DNA of 62,759 nt. Source: an uncultured Lachnospiraceae bacterium. GTDB taxonomy: Bacteria > Bacillota > Clostridia > Lachnospirales > Lachnospiraceae. The notes under the pieces were generated by a model. It was given only the letters and a program-made list of their open reading frames with translations, did not search any database and was not told where the DNA came from. Location of the stretch: positions 1-62,759 of the forward strand of contig CAJUIP010000022.1 in the NCBI GenBank assembly GCA_910586315.1, given 5' to 3'. Position numbers and translations under genes: made by a program. Positions 27,101-35,766 of this stretch are shown here, piece by piece. Numbering within the stretch: the first letter of the stretch is position 1; each line of letters opens with the position of its first letter.

Positions 27101-28258
27101 ATGGAGAATTTTATTTATTCCATTCCGACGACGATTTATTTTGGAAAAGGCCAGATTGTGCATGTGGGACATGCCGTGGCAGAGTACGGGAAAAAGGTCC
27201 TGATCGTATATGGCGGTGGAAGCATTAAAAAGAACGGAATTTTTCAAAAGGTTACAGAAATTTTGGAGAACGAGGGAATTGTTTGGGAAGAGCTTGGGGG
27301 AGTGGAACCCAACCCCAGGATTGAGACCGTGAGAGAGGGCGTTTCCATTTGTAAGGAAAAAGGAATCGAGGTGGTGCTTCCCATCGGCGGCGGCTCTGCC
27401 ATTGACTGCGCCAAGGTTATTGCTGCCGGGGCCTGTTATGACGGGGATGCCTGGGAACTGGTGTTAAACAGTAAGCTTATCGAATGTGCGCTTCCTGTTG
27501 TGACGGTGCTGACGCTTGCGGCTACCGGCTCAGAGATGGACCCCACTGCGGTGATTTCCGATATGTCCGCCAACAATAAGCTGGGGACAAAAAATGAATG
27601 GATGCGCCCGAAGGCTTCGATTATGGACCCGGTTTATACAGAGACGGTTAATGCCTGGCATACGGCGGCGGGGACGGCCGATATCATGTCCCATATTTTG
27701 GAGTCATACTTTTCCAATTGCGAAGGTTATATGCAGGACCGTATGGCGGAGGGGCTTTTAAAAACCTGTATAGAATTCGGTGTGCGGGCAGTGAAGAACC
27801 CGGAAGATTATGAGGCCAGAGCTAACTTAATGTGGGCCGGAAGCTGGGCTATTAACGATTTTTTAAAGCTGGGGAAGCCTGTGCCCTGGTCGGTTCACCC
27901 TATGGAGCATGAGCTTTCCGCATATTACGATATTACCCATGGAGTGGGGCTTGCAATCCTCACGCCCCATTGGATGCGCCATGTGCTAAGCGACCGGACT
28001 GTGGAAAAATTTCGTACCTACGGGGTCAATGTGTGGGAGATTTCCAAAGAGCTTCCCGCTTATGAGGCGGCGAATCTGGCTATTTTAAAAACGGCGGAAT
28101 ATTTTAAGGCCATGGGACTTCCCTCCAGGCTTTCTGAAGTGGGAATTGATGAAAAAAATCTGGATATTATGGCGGAAAAATCTGCGTCCCGCTTAAAGGG
28201 AACCTATGAGGAGCTTTCCAAAGAAGAGGTAAAACAGATTTTTATGGAGGCTATGTGA
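27101..28258 (+). CDS. Iron-containing alcohol dehydrogenase (butanol dehydrogenase-like)
   Basis: This 385-residue group III alcohol dehydrogenase of the YqhD/BdhA type reduces aldehydes with NAD(P)H. The nucleotide-binding region has GGGSIKKNG and the GGGSAIDCAK motif (about residues 93-102). Iron ligands are expected at D and H residues around TGSEMDP..., EHELSAYYDITHG and the later histidines. The ATG at 27101 gives the family N-terminus (MENFIYSIPTTIYFGKGQI) and length, though the ribosome site is weak (AAGGACAG). It has its own promoter. The physiological substrate is unknown. Confidence 0.9.
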   Translation: MENFIYSIPTTIYFGKGQIVHVGHAVAEYGKKVLIVYGGGSIKKNGIFQKVTEILENEGIVWEELGGVEPNPRIETVREGVSICKEKGIEVVLPIGGGSAIDCAKVIAAGACYDGDAWELVLNSKLIECALPVVTVLTLAATGSEMDPTAVISDMSANNKLGTKNEWMRPKASIMDPVYTETVNAWHTAAGTADIMSHILESYFSNCEGYMQDRMAEGLLKTCIEFGVRAVKNPEDYEARANLMWAGSWAINDFLKLGKPVPWSVHPMEHELSAYYDITHGVGLAILTPHWMRHVLSDRTVEKFRTYGVNVWEISKELPAYEAANLAILKTAEYFKAMGLPSRLSEVGIDEKNLDIMAEKSASRLKGTYEELSKEEVKQIFMEAM

Positions 28259-28264
28259 GGATGC

Positions 28265-28375
28265 TAGTGTGCTGGCTCGTTTATATTTAGCTAAATATAT
28301 ATTCGTATAAATCTGTTTAAAATATATACTATTGGCATTATATATTAGACTAAATATAAATAGGTTGCTACACTA
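28265..28375. mobile_element. Short AT-rich MITE-like element (111 bp)
   Basis: The inverted ends are left TAGTGTGCTGGCTCG... and right TAGTGTAGCAACCTA... (reverse complement), with an inner perfectly paired TTTATATTTAG. CTAG borders both sides. It shares the outer TAGTGT-CTGGCTCG with the larger family but has a different, AT-rich core. It abuts the next element directly, sharing TA. Confidence 0.6.
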
Positions 28376-30007
28376 GTGTACTGGCTCGATTACTTTCAGC
28401 CAAATGACGCAGAATGAATTTTCAGTCTGCAAGGCGGAGGAAGGAGGCGATGCGGCGGCATCGTTGACTGACAACAACGCAGCAGATGGAAATTCGGGCA
28501 AGGTGGTACTAAAATATGAAGGTTTATAATAAAGAAGCAGGGAGGAAAGAGAAAATGAATGTTTTGAATCATGAGAAGCTGCATCAGAGGTATTTTGAAG
28601 AAATTTCCAGAATTCCCCGGGCGTCTAAAAACGAGAAGGCCTGTGCCGATTATCTGGAGGAATTTGCTAAGGCCCATGGTCTTTCCTATAAGAGGGATGC
28701 ACTTCACAATGTGGTGATTTATAAACCGGCCAGTGCCGGATATGAGGATCATGGCGCAGTGATTCTTCAGGCGCATACGGATATGGTCTGCGAGAAAAAT
28801 GCTGACTGCGCCCATGATTTTGATAAAGACCCCATTGACCTTTATATTGAGGATGGGATTTTAAAGGCAAGAGGGACGACCCTGGGGGCCGATGACGGAA
28901 TGGGCTGCGCGTATATGCTGGCGCTTTTGGCGGAGGACCTTCCCCACCCGGCTCTGGAATGTGCCTTCACCGTACAGGAAGAGATTGGCTTATACGGCGC
29001 TTTTGCCTTAAAGGCAGAATATTTCACCGGAAAGCGGTATGTGAATCTGGATTTCGGCGGCCATGGAAAGGGCACCTGCACCACCAGCGCGGGAGGCGAG
29101 ATGGTAAGCCTTAAGAAGCCGGTGGAATTTGAGTCCTGCGAAAGCCAGGCATACCGGATTTTTGTTACAGGCTTAAAGGGCGGTCATTCCGGCGGCTGCA
29201 TCATCATGGAATTAGGAAACGCTTTAAAGATCTGCGCCAGAATTTTAAAGGAGATTTCCGGGAACTGCGACATGCGGATCGTAAGCTTAAACGGGGGTCT
29301 TAAGAATAACGCCATTCCGAGAGAGTGCGAGGCTGTGTTTGCCAGCGATGCAAAAGAGGAGGACATCCGCCGCTCTTTTGAGAAAATGGAGGCGCAGATT
29401 CGCAATGAAATTAAATTCCAGGAGCCGGAGTTTGCTGTGACATTAGAAAAAACAGCCGGGGCGTCCGCCGTCTGCGAGGAAGTGAGCGCGGATCTCATCG
29501 ATCTCATGTATCTGCTCCCCACCGGGGTTCGCCACAGAAGTCTCCAGATTGAAAATCTTCCGGTGGCTTCCGAAAACTTTGCAGCCGTGCGCTGCGGGGA
29601 GGATTATGTGAATTTCCAGTATTCCCTGCGGGCGGAGAAAAGCTCATACAGAGATCAGATGGAGAAAGAACTCTGTATTCTGGCAGGCATATACGATATG
29701 ACGATGGAGGTGTCCGGGAAATATCCGGCATGGGAATATAACCCGGATTCTTCCTTAAGAAATACCTTATGCCGCGTTTATAAGGAGAAGAAAGGGGAGG
29801 ACATGGAGCACCTGGCCACTCACGGCGGCCTGGAGTGCGGTGTTTTCTGCGAGATGATTCCGGGACTTGATGTGGTGACCTTAGGCGCAGAGACCGACGG
29901 CGCCCATACGCCCAAAGAGCAGATGAACTTGAAATCCTTTGATGAGACATTTGAGATTTTGAAGGCATTTTTGAGGGAACTGTAAGGGGATAGGAGCCAG
30001 TACACTA
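28374..30007. mobile_element. MITE ends bracketing pepD
   Basis: The first 129 bp (28374-28502) are almost identical to the left 129 bp of the complete element at 22796. The rest of that element is missing. The perfect 14-bp reverse complement of its end (GAGCCAGTACACTA, 29994-30007) appears instead nine bases after the pepD stop codon. CTAG flanks both ends. The 1634-bp unit therefore looks like one element with pepD inside, although two separate truncated insertions could give the same picture. Confidence 0.6.
28555..29985 (+). CDS. pepD: Aminoacyl-histidine dipeptidase (PepD-like, M20 family)
   Basis: This 476-residue zinc peptidase cleaves Xaa-His and other dipeptides in the cytoplasm. 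Metal and catalytic motifs are QAHTDMVCEK (about residues 71-80), GADDGMG (about 109-115), EEIGLYGA with the catalytic glutamate (about 142-149), and a C-terminal HGGLECG and GAETDGAH. The ATG at 28555 follows GGGAGGAAA; the frame is open 13 codons further, where AATATG has no ribosome site. The gene lies between matching inverted repeat ends of a MITE family. Confidence 0.93.
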   Translation: MNVLNHEKLHQRYFEEISRIPRASKNEKACADYLEEFAKAHGLSYKRDALHNVVIYKPASAGYEDHGAVILQAHTDMVCEKNADCAHDFDKDPIDLYIEDGILKARGTTLGADDGMGCAYMLALLAEDLPHPALECAFTVQEEIGLYGAFALKAEYFTGKRYVNLDFGGHGKGTCTTSAGGEMVSLKKPVEFESCESQAYRIFVTGLKGGHSGGCIIMELGNALKICARILKEISGNCDMRIVSLNGGLKNNAIPRECEAVFASDAKEEDIRRSFEKMEAQIRNEIKFQEPEFAVTLEKTAGASAVCEEVSADLIDLMYLLPTGVRHRSLQIENLPVASENFAAVRCGEDYVNFQYSLRAEKSSYRDQMEKELCILAGIYDMTMEVSGKYPAWEYNPDSSLRNTLCRVYKEKKGEDMEHLATHGGLECGVFCEMIPGLDVVTLGAETDGAHTPKEQMNLKSFDETFEILKAFLREL

Positions 30008-30032
30008 GGGGCATTCTGGGATATATGTCTTT

Positions 30033-30167
30033 GTGGAAGGTAAAACGGAGATTCTTTTGCATTGTAAGGCGTGTGATAAGTATTTGGAGCTGCTGAATGA
30101 TGGGGAAGGGCTGCGTCTTGGTCAAAGAGACCAGGATAATGGCCAAGTTGTACAGATAAGAATTTAG
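30033..30167 (+). pseudogene. Possible 44-residue gene remnant
   Basis: A frame starting at GTG 30033 reads VEGKTEILLHCKACDKYLEL and continues with a soluble, normal-looking composition to TAG at 30167. There is no ribosome site, and the frame runs in from the element border with no proper start. HCKAC resembles half of a small zinc-binding motif. It is probably the tail of a gene cut by rearrangement; chance coding is also possible. Confidence 0.3.
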
Positions 30168-30204
30168 AAAAATTGTAAGGGACTGTTGCTAAACAGATGA
30201 ATAT

Positions 30205-30423
30205 TCATTTGTGAAGCAGCAGTTCTATTTTTATGTCAAAAAAAACAAACTGTTCGGTTTTTTTAAAGCCTTTTTTTACTCTATGTTCAAGGCTTTCTAA
30301 TCTCAGGTCAATATTGGCGGTTTTTGCATCCAGTGCTTTCATTTGTAAATCTATATTTTCTAATTTACTGTTTATGGGATACAAAAGTGTTTGCATGGCG
30401 TCCAGCATTTCCTGATTGGTCAT
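30205..30423 (-). CDS. Small coiled-coil protein (72 aa)
   Basis: This small charged protein is predicted to be almost fully helical, with a heptad-like run at residues 15-55 (LENIDLQMKALDAKTANIDL), then a basic KKGFKK and a hydrophobic C-terminus. I do not recognise a specific function. Similar small proteins occur in phage and mobile regions. It is very likely real: AAAGGAGC precedes the ATG at good spacing and a near-perfect promoter lies upstream. A hairpin overlapping its last codons (about 30181-30226) may act as terminator. Confidence 0.65.
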   Translation of the reverse strand: MTNQEMLDAMQTLLYPINSKLENIDLQMKALDAKTANIDLRLESLEHRVKKGFKKTEQFVFFDIKIELLLHK

Positions 30424-30454
30424 AGTAAGTTGCTCCTTTCATGTTTATAAGGGT

Positions 30455-30483
30455 ATTATAATGTTTGCAGCGGTACAAGTCAA
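30455..30483 (-). promoter_or_regulatory. Near-consensus promoter of the small coiled-coil gene
   Basis: On the minus strand TTGACT (30483-30478), a 17-bp spacer and a perfect TATAAT (30460-30455). A hairpin with CATCGGG/CCCGATG (30507-30526) lies just upstream. Confidence 0.85.
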
Positions 30484-30671
30484 CATATTTTGGGTACAAG
30501 CCCGCACATCGGGTGAACGCCCGATGCTTCTTGTCCGCAATACGCGGGCAAAAAGATGCAATAGTAACTATACCATTAAAGAAGCGCTTAGATCGTGCGG
30601 CGAGTGGGAAAAATGCCGCAAAGTATTTGGAATTGCAATAGGACTCCAGAGAGCATATTGAAAAGAACAAT

Positions 30672-30700
30672 TTGAAAGGATATATATTGTACTTTATAAT
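30672..30700 (+). promoter_or_regulatory. Promoter of the RbsA-like transporter operon
   Basis: TTGAAA (30672-30677), 17-bp spacer, TATAAT (30695-30700), a strong sigma-A match about 33 bp before the ATPase gene. Confidence 0.8.
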
Positions 30701-30733
30701 AAAAAGATACAATATGTCGAATCGGGGGAGAGT

Positions 30734-32269
30734 ATGCTGGAGGTAAGGAATCTGTCAAAGAATTTTGACGGAAATTATGTGCTCAGGGGGATTCATTTAA
30801 AAATTGATGACGGGAAGGTATATGGCCTCATAGGGGCCAACGGCTCGGGGAAAAGTACCTTCATGAATATATTGAACGGGAATGATGTCATTGTCAGAAG
30901 CGGCGGATATGAAGGAAGCGTCTGCATTGACGGAGAAGAGATAAAGATTGGAAATCACAGTCAGTCCGCAGCTCATGGAATCGCTATGGTCCATCAGGAA
31001 CTGGCTCTGTTTTATGGAATGACCGTGACGGAAAATATAAAAATCAACCATGAAAACGTGAAATTCACAGGCGGGCCTTTTACAGAGTTTGCCTGTGTGG
31101 ACAGGAAGAAGAATCGTGAGGACGCAGTGGCTGCTCTGGAACGGATTGGTTCCGAGCTGAATCCGGACCAGGTTGTGGACAGGCTGTCCTTAAACCAGAA
31201 GCAGTTTGTGGAGCTGGCCAGAGAGCTGGATAACCGGAGGGTACGGCTTTTGATGCTGGATGAGCCCACCAGCTCCCTCAATATCACAGAGACCAGAGGT
31301 CTTTTAAAATGTATCCGGGAAATTGCGGACTCCGGGATTTCCGTGTTGTTCGTTTCCCACCGCCTGGAGGAAATCATGGAGGTGTGTGATACCGTTTCCG
31401 TCCTTCGGGACGGGGAGCTGATTTCTACCTATGAGAAAAGTGAGTTTGATATCAGGCGGTTTGCCGATGATATGGTGGGGAAAGAGATTGTGAAAGCCAA
31501 AAAAGAGAAGAAGCATGAGGACGGGCCTGTGGTGTTCCAGTATAAAAAGATCCAGAGCAAAGGCGGGGACCTGGATATAAAAAAGGGAGAAATCTTTGGA
31601 ATTACAGGCCTTGCGGGTCAGGGACAGGACCAGCTTCTGGATGGCCTTTTCGACTTAAAAGATGGCGGGTGCCAGGCTTTCTATAAGGACTGTGAGCTTA
31701 GAAAAGGAGATAATCAGGCCTTAATTAAAAACGGAATTTATTATCTTTCCGAGGACCGGGCGGGGACCAGCCTGTTTCTGGAGAGCCCCATCTGGAAAAA
31801 CATGATTTTCGGCACAGAGGAGCGTCACCCTGAATTCCTGCATTTAAAGTCCTGCCCGGCCCTTTCCTTCCTTAATAAAAAAGTCATCTCGGCCCATGTG
31901 GAGAAGATGATTGAAACATTAAATATTGTATGCCGGGGGCCGGAGCAGAAGGTGAGGGAACTTTCCGGCGGAAACCAGCAGAAAGTCTGTGTAGGGAGGG
32001 CGCTGACTTTCCGGCCGGAGCTTCTGTTTATTTCGGAACCCACCAGAGGAATCGACGTATATTCCAAGGAACTGATTCTTAAATGGATTCTTAAGATGAA
32101 CCAGGAGTACGGGACCACAATTGTGGTGGCGTCCGGTGAGCTGGAGGAGCTTTTAAGAATCTGTGACCGGATTGCCGTCATGTACCAGGGACAGGCATTT
32201 AAGATTTTTGAGGGGAATTCGGGGCTTGAGGAACTGACTCTGGCCCTTTACGGGAGGGAAGTTTCATGA
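30734..32269 (+). CDS. ABC importer ATPase with two ATP-binding domains (RbsA-like)
   Basis: This 511-residue double ABC ATPase has the RbsA/MglA/XylG plan. Domain 1 has Walker A GANGSGKST (about residues 34-42), a weak LSLNQKQ signature and Walker B LLMLDEPTSS. Domain 2 has the degenerate Walker A GLAGQGQDQ but a perfect LSGGNQQKV signature and LLFISEPTRGID. This asymmetry is normal for the family. The start follows GGGGGAGAGT. It overlaps the first permease by 4 nt. Such systems import simple sugars, nucleosides or similar. Confidence 0.93.
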   Translation: MLEVRNLSKNFDGNYVLRGIHLKIDDGKVYGLIGANGSGKSTFMNILNGNDVIVRSGGYEGSVCIDGEEIKIGNHSQSAAHGIAMVHQELALFYGMTVTENIKINHENVKFTGGPFTEFACVDRKKNREDAVAALERIGSELNPDQVVDRLSLNQKQFVELARELDNRRVRLLMLDEPTSSLNITETRGLLKCIREIADSGISVLFVSHRLEEIMEVCDTVSVLRDGELISTYEKSEFDIRRFADDMVGKEIVKAKKEKKHEDGPVVFQYKKIQSKGGDLDIKKGEIFGITGLAGQGQDQLLDGLFDLKDGGCQAFYKDCELRKGDNQALIKNGIYYLSEDRAGTSLFLESPIWKNMIFGTEERHPEFLHLKSCPALSFLNKKVISAHVEKMIETLNIVCRGPEQKVRELSGGNQQKVCVGRALTFRPELLFISEPTRGIDVYSKELILKWILKMNQEYGTTIVVASGELEELLRICDRIAVMYQGQAFKIFEGNSGLEELTLALYGREVS

Positions 32270-33309
32270 GAAATAAGTATTTAAACCCTCCGCAGATGAT
32301 CATGTTTCTTTATATGGGGATTCTTCTGATTGCGGCGGCGGCTGTGGATATGAACCTGGTGGGACTGGTCAACGATGCGCTGATTAAATGGGCCATGAAC
32401 GGTGTCATTGTGCTGTCTTTGATTCCTATGATCAATGTGGGGGCAGGGCGGAATTTTGGCATGTCCATCGGCCTCTCTGCAGGTCTGGTAGGAATGATTT
32501 TTGCGGTCAACGCAAGGTACACGTCCTGGCAGGGGTTTTTCACTTCCGTATTTCTGGGAATGGCCGTTGCCGTGGCGTTCGGCTTTGTGTATGCGAAAAT
32601 TTTAAACCAGTTAAAGCTCAACGAGGAAATTGTGGGAACCTTTGCAGGGTATTCCTTTATTCCGATTATGAATCTGTTTTATACCTTTGCGCCTGTAAGC
32701 AACCGTCAGATGCTGTATCCCATCGGCGGCCAGGGGTTACGTCCCAAGGTGAATCTGGATAACTACTTCGGCCAGGTGCTGGATCATCTTTGGCAGATTC
32801 AGATCGGTCAGCTCGTGATTCCTCTGGGACTTCTGTTGTTTTTCTTTGCAATCGGCGGGGGGTTATGGCTGTTTTCCAAAACCAGAACGGGAATGATTTT
32901 TTCAGCCATTGCGGAGAACGACCGGTTTGTGAAGCTCTCCGGCATCCGCGTGAATCGGTACCGTACCATTGGAATCGTCATGTCCACGGTGCTGGCGGCT
33001 GTGGGCGTTGTGGTATATACCCAGAGCTATGGAATCCTGCATCTGTATGACGGCCCCTTTATGATGAGCTTTCCGGCGGTTTCCGCCATTGTGATTGGCG
33101 GTGCCAGCCCCAAAAAGGCCACCGTGGCCAATGCTCTCATCGGAACCTTTCTCTACCAGACCACATATCTGTTATCCATTCCGGTGGCCAATGCCCTTCT
33201 GATTCCGGAAATGGCGGAGATATTAAGGACCATTGTTACGAGCGGCATTATTCTTTATGCATTTATATTTGAGAGAAAGGATACGAGAAATGAAGCACAT
33301 CAAAAATAA
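32266..33309 (+). CDS. ABC importer permease 1 (BPD_transp_2 family)
   Basis: This 347-residue membrane protein with about 9-10 helices belongs to the RbsC/branched-chain permease family. Motifs include NVGAGRNFGMSIGLSAG early on and SAIVIGGASPKKATVANALIG in the last third, the usual cytoplasmic-loop region. It overlaps both neighbours. Together with the next gene it forms a heterodimeric channel, as in nucleoside (BmpA/NupPQ-type) transporters, where two different permeases are used. Confidence 0.9.
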   Translation: MRNKYLNPPQMIMFLYMGILLIAAAAVDMNLVGLVNDALIKWAMNGVIVLSLIPMINVGAGRNFGMSIGLSAGLVGMIFAVNARYTSWQGFFTSVFLGMAVAVAFGFVYAKILNQLKLNEEIVGTFAGYSFIPIMNLFYTFAPVSNRQMLYPIGGQGLRPKVNLDNYFGQVLDHLWQIQIGQLVIPLGLLLFFFAIGGGLWLFSKTRTGMIFSAIAENDRFVKLSGIRVNRYRTIGIVMSTVLAAVGVVVYTQSYGILHLYDGPFMMSFPAVSAIVIGGASPKKATVANALIGTFLYQTTYLLSIPVANALLIPEMAEILRTIVTSGIILYAFIFERKDTRNEAHQK

Positions 33310-34330
33310 TATGGTCCCTGCTGTTATCCTTGTTTTGGGTATCCTGTCCTTTAAGCTGTCGGGCGTCAGCGGAAGCTACCTGGCCGCGGAGGTGTACACA
33401 CGGTTTATCCGGAATATTTTATTCACCCTGGCCCTGATTCTTCCGATTACCTGCGGCATGGGAATTAATTTTGCCATTGTGGTGGGAGCCATATCCGCTC
33501 AGATGGCTATGGTGCTGTCGGTGGATTTTATGCTGGAGGGAATCCCGGCTCTCCTTTTTGTGACCGGAGCCAGCGTCGTTTTTTCTGTAATTTTCGGTTC
33601 CATGGTGGCGGCCCTTTTAAACCGGGCCAGGGGAAAGGAAATGATAGTTTCCATTATGATTGGCCAGCTAAGCTCCGTCATCTATCAGTTTGTTTTCATG
33701 GTGGCCTACGGAATGCTGTTTGAACCGAAAAACAAGGAGATTCTTTTGGAGCGCGGGATCGGTGTCAGAAGTATGGTGGATGCCAAAAATATCAGTGGGG
33801 TATTTAAAAGCATTCTTCCTTTTCAGTTTGACGGGAAGACGTATACGCTGTTCCCATTAATCCTGATTGCATTGTTTACCCTTCTTCTGTTTTATATTCA
33901 GAAGACGAAGTTTGGAGTTCTCGCAAGGGCAGTGGGAACGGACATGGCTGTGGCCGGGAAGCTTGGCATTGAAAGCAACCGGGTCCGCAGCATATGCATC
34001 ATCCTGTCCACGGTATTTGCGGCCATGAGCCAGATTCTGTTTGTGGCTGATTTTGGTACTATCAATGTGTATACAGGGCATCTCGGCCTGGATACCTTTG
34101 CGGCCGCGGCCATCTTAGTGGGCGGCGCTTCCATCCGGAAGGTAAAAATGAGGAATTGCTTTGTGGGTGTAATTTTGTTCCATGCCCTGTTTATCACATC
34201 CCCCATGGCGGGACAGAATCTGTTTCACAATCCGTCGGTGGGAGAGTATTTCCGCTCATTCTTGGCCTATGGAGTGATTGTCATTGCAATTATCATGAAC
34301 CTGAAAACGGAACAGGCAAAGGCAGTATAG
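33290..34330 (+). CDS. ABC importer permease 2 (BPD_transp_2 family)
   Basis: This 346-residue paralogue of the preceding permease has the matching segments TCGMGINFAIVVGAISAQ and AAAILVGGASIRKVKMRNC. I chose the ATG at 33290, behind AGAAAGGAT, giving MKHIKNNMVPAV; the frame is open for 19 more codons inside the upstream gene. Overlap with permease 1 is 20 nt, so translation is coupled. The binding protein gene follows after 52 bp. Confidence 0.9.
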   Translation: MKHIKNNMVPAVILVLGILSFKLSGVSGSYLAAEVYTRFIRNILFTLALILPITCGMGINFAIVVGAISAQMAMVLSVDFMLEGIPALLFVTGASVVFSVIFGSMVAALLNRARGKEMIVSIMIGQLSSVIYQFVFMVAYGMLFEPKNKEILLERGIGVRSMVDAKNISGVFKSILPFQFDGKTYTLFPLILIALFTLLLFYIQKTKFGVLARAVGTDMAVAGKLGIESNRVRSICIILSTVFAAMSQILFVADFGTINVYTGHLGLDTFAAAAILVGGASIRKVKMRNCFVGVILFHALFITSPMAGQNLFHNPSVGEYFRSFLAYGVIVIAIIMNLKTEQAKAV

Positions 34331-34382
34331 AGCTGGTTTTGGAGCGAAAGCTTTAAAATAATATTATTTTTTGGAGGAAGAT

Positions 34383-35618
34383 ATGAGAAAGAAAATCGTT
34401 AGCGCCGTTTTAACGGCGGCTATGGCAGCATCCATGCTGACTGCGTGCCAGAGCAGCAAACCGGCTGCGGAGACAGCGGCGGCCACAACGGCCGCAGGGA
34501 CAACAGCGGCCGCGGAGACGACAGCAGCCACAACAGCTGCCGAGACGACCACCACAGCAGCCGCAACAGAGGCAGCCGGAGAAGAGACCTACAAAATCGG
34601 AATTGTTACCCCTACCCTGACCGTCAGTGAGGACGAGTTCCGCGCGGCAGCCGAAATGGTTCAGAAGTACCCGGACCTTGTTGTGCATAAGACGCTGCCG
34701 GAAAACTTTGCCACAGATAAAGAGGGCTGTATTTCCGTTGTTACAAGCCTTGCAGATGACCCGGAGATGAAATACATTATTTTCGACAATGGCATGGAGG
34801 GAATTATCCCGGCGTTCCAGACCATCCGCGAAAAGAGACCGGATATTGTGACTATGGTATCCTGTAATGATGATCCGAAGCTCTTAAATGAGTATGTGGA
34901 CATTGCCATCAGCACCGACTGGAACAGAAGGGGAGAAACCATCCCCACAAAAGCGCACGATATGGGAGCAAAGACCTTTATCCACTATTCTTTCCCGACG
35001 CATATGGCTTCGGAAAGCAAATCCGTGAGAAGAGATATCATGAAGGAAACCTGCGAAAAGCTGGGGATGGAATTCATCGAGATCACCACACCGGATCCCC
35101 AGACAGGAAACGGCCCCGCTGCCATGCTTCAGTTCTTACAGGAAGATATTCCGAGGCAGATTGAAAAGTATGGTCCCGACACGAATATTTTCGGAACCAA
35201 CTGTCCCATGTACGATGTGATTCTCGACGAGGCATTCGATAAAAAGTTCATTGTGGCAGAGCAGTGCTGCCCCACCCCCACACAGGCATACCCCACGGTA
35301 CTGAATCTGGAAATCACAGAGGAAGACCTGGGAGACTATGATAAGATTAACAACATGATCACCGAGAAGGCCGCAGAGGCCGGAATGACGGGAAGATTGT
35401 CCGGATGGGCAATGCCGTCTTCCGTTTACATTCCCAAGTTTAAGATTGAGCTTGCAAAATATATGCATGAAAACGACTTAAAGCCTGAGGATGTGTTAAG
35501 TAAGGAATTCCTTGACAATTTCAGTAAGGAACATATGCCCACCGCCGCTGATTTTGCAATCGCAGGAGAGGGACTGGACCATTACTACATGCTGATTTTA
35601 GAAGATGTTTACTATTAA
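34383..35618 (+). CDS. ABC substrate-binding lipoprotein, DUF3798-like
   Basis: This 411-residue lipoprotein has a signal peptide (about 1-23) with lipobox LTAC and an Ala/Thr linker (about 27-62) of the low-complexity type seen in other binding proteins here. A periplasmic-binding-protein-like domain follows, beginning YKIGIVTPTLTVSEDEF. It resembles the DUF3798 family of clostridial transporter components rather than a classical sugar-binding protein; I recall this from memory and am moderately sure. GGAGGAAG precedes the ATG. As the last gene of the operon it should define the ligand, which is unknown. Confidence 0.75.
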   Translation: MRKKIVSAVLTAAMAASMLTACQSSKPAAETAAATTAAGTTAAAETTAATTAAETTTTAAATEAAGEETYKIGIVTPTLTVSEDEFRAAAEMVQKYPDLVVHKTLPENFATDKEGCISVVTSLADDPEMKYIIFDNGMEGIIPAFQTIREKRPDIVTMVSCNDDPKLLNEYVDIAISTDWNRRGETIPTKAHDMGAKTFIHYSFPTHMASESKSVRRDIMKETCEKLGMEFIEITTPDPQTGNGPAAMLQFLQEDIPRQIEKYGPDTNIFGTNCPMYDVILDEAFDKKFIVAEQCCPTPTQAYPTVLNLEITEEDLGDYDKINNMITEKAAEAGMTGRLSGWAMPSSVYIPKFKIELAKYMHENDLKPEDVLSKEFLDNFSKEHMPTAADFAIAGEGLDHYYMLILEDVYY

Positions 35619-35632
35619 TAATAGGAAGAAAG

Positions 35633-35660
35633 ACGGCCGGATTTTGATTCTGGCCGTTTT
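35633..35660 (+). terminator. Terminator after the DUF3798-like gene
   Basis: ACGGCC (35633-35638) pairs with GGCCGT (35652-35657), followed by TTTTATTTT. Confidence 0.85.
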
Positions 35661-35721
35661 TATTTTCCAAAAACCATCAAAAAATTAAATGGAACGACAG
35701 GAAGACCATTGAGTTTATCAA

Positions 35722-35751
35722 TTGGTAATAGAAAGTTATAGCTAGTATAAT
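35722..35751 (+). promoter_or_regulatory. Promoter of the nitrate/taurine-type ABC operon
   Basis: TTGGTA (35722-35727), 18-bp spacer, TATAAT (35746-35751). Confidence 0.75.
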
Positions 35752-35766
35752 AGAGCCGAATGGTTC

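Noticed and set aside
28396..28815. Minus-strand gene across the repeat element
   Set aside because: It reads through the non-coding element and into the 5' end of pepD on the wrong strand.
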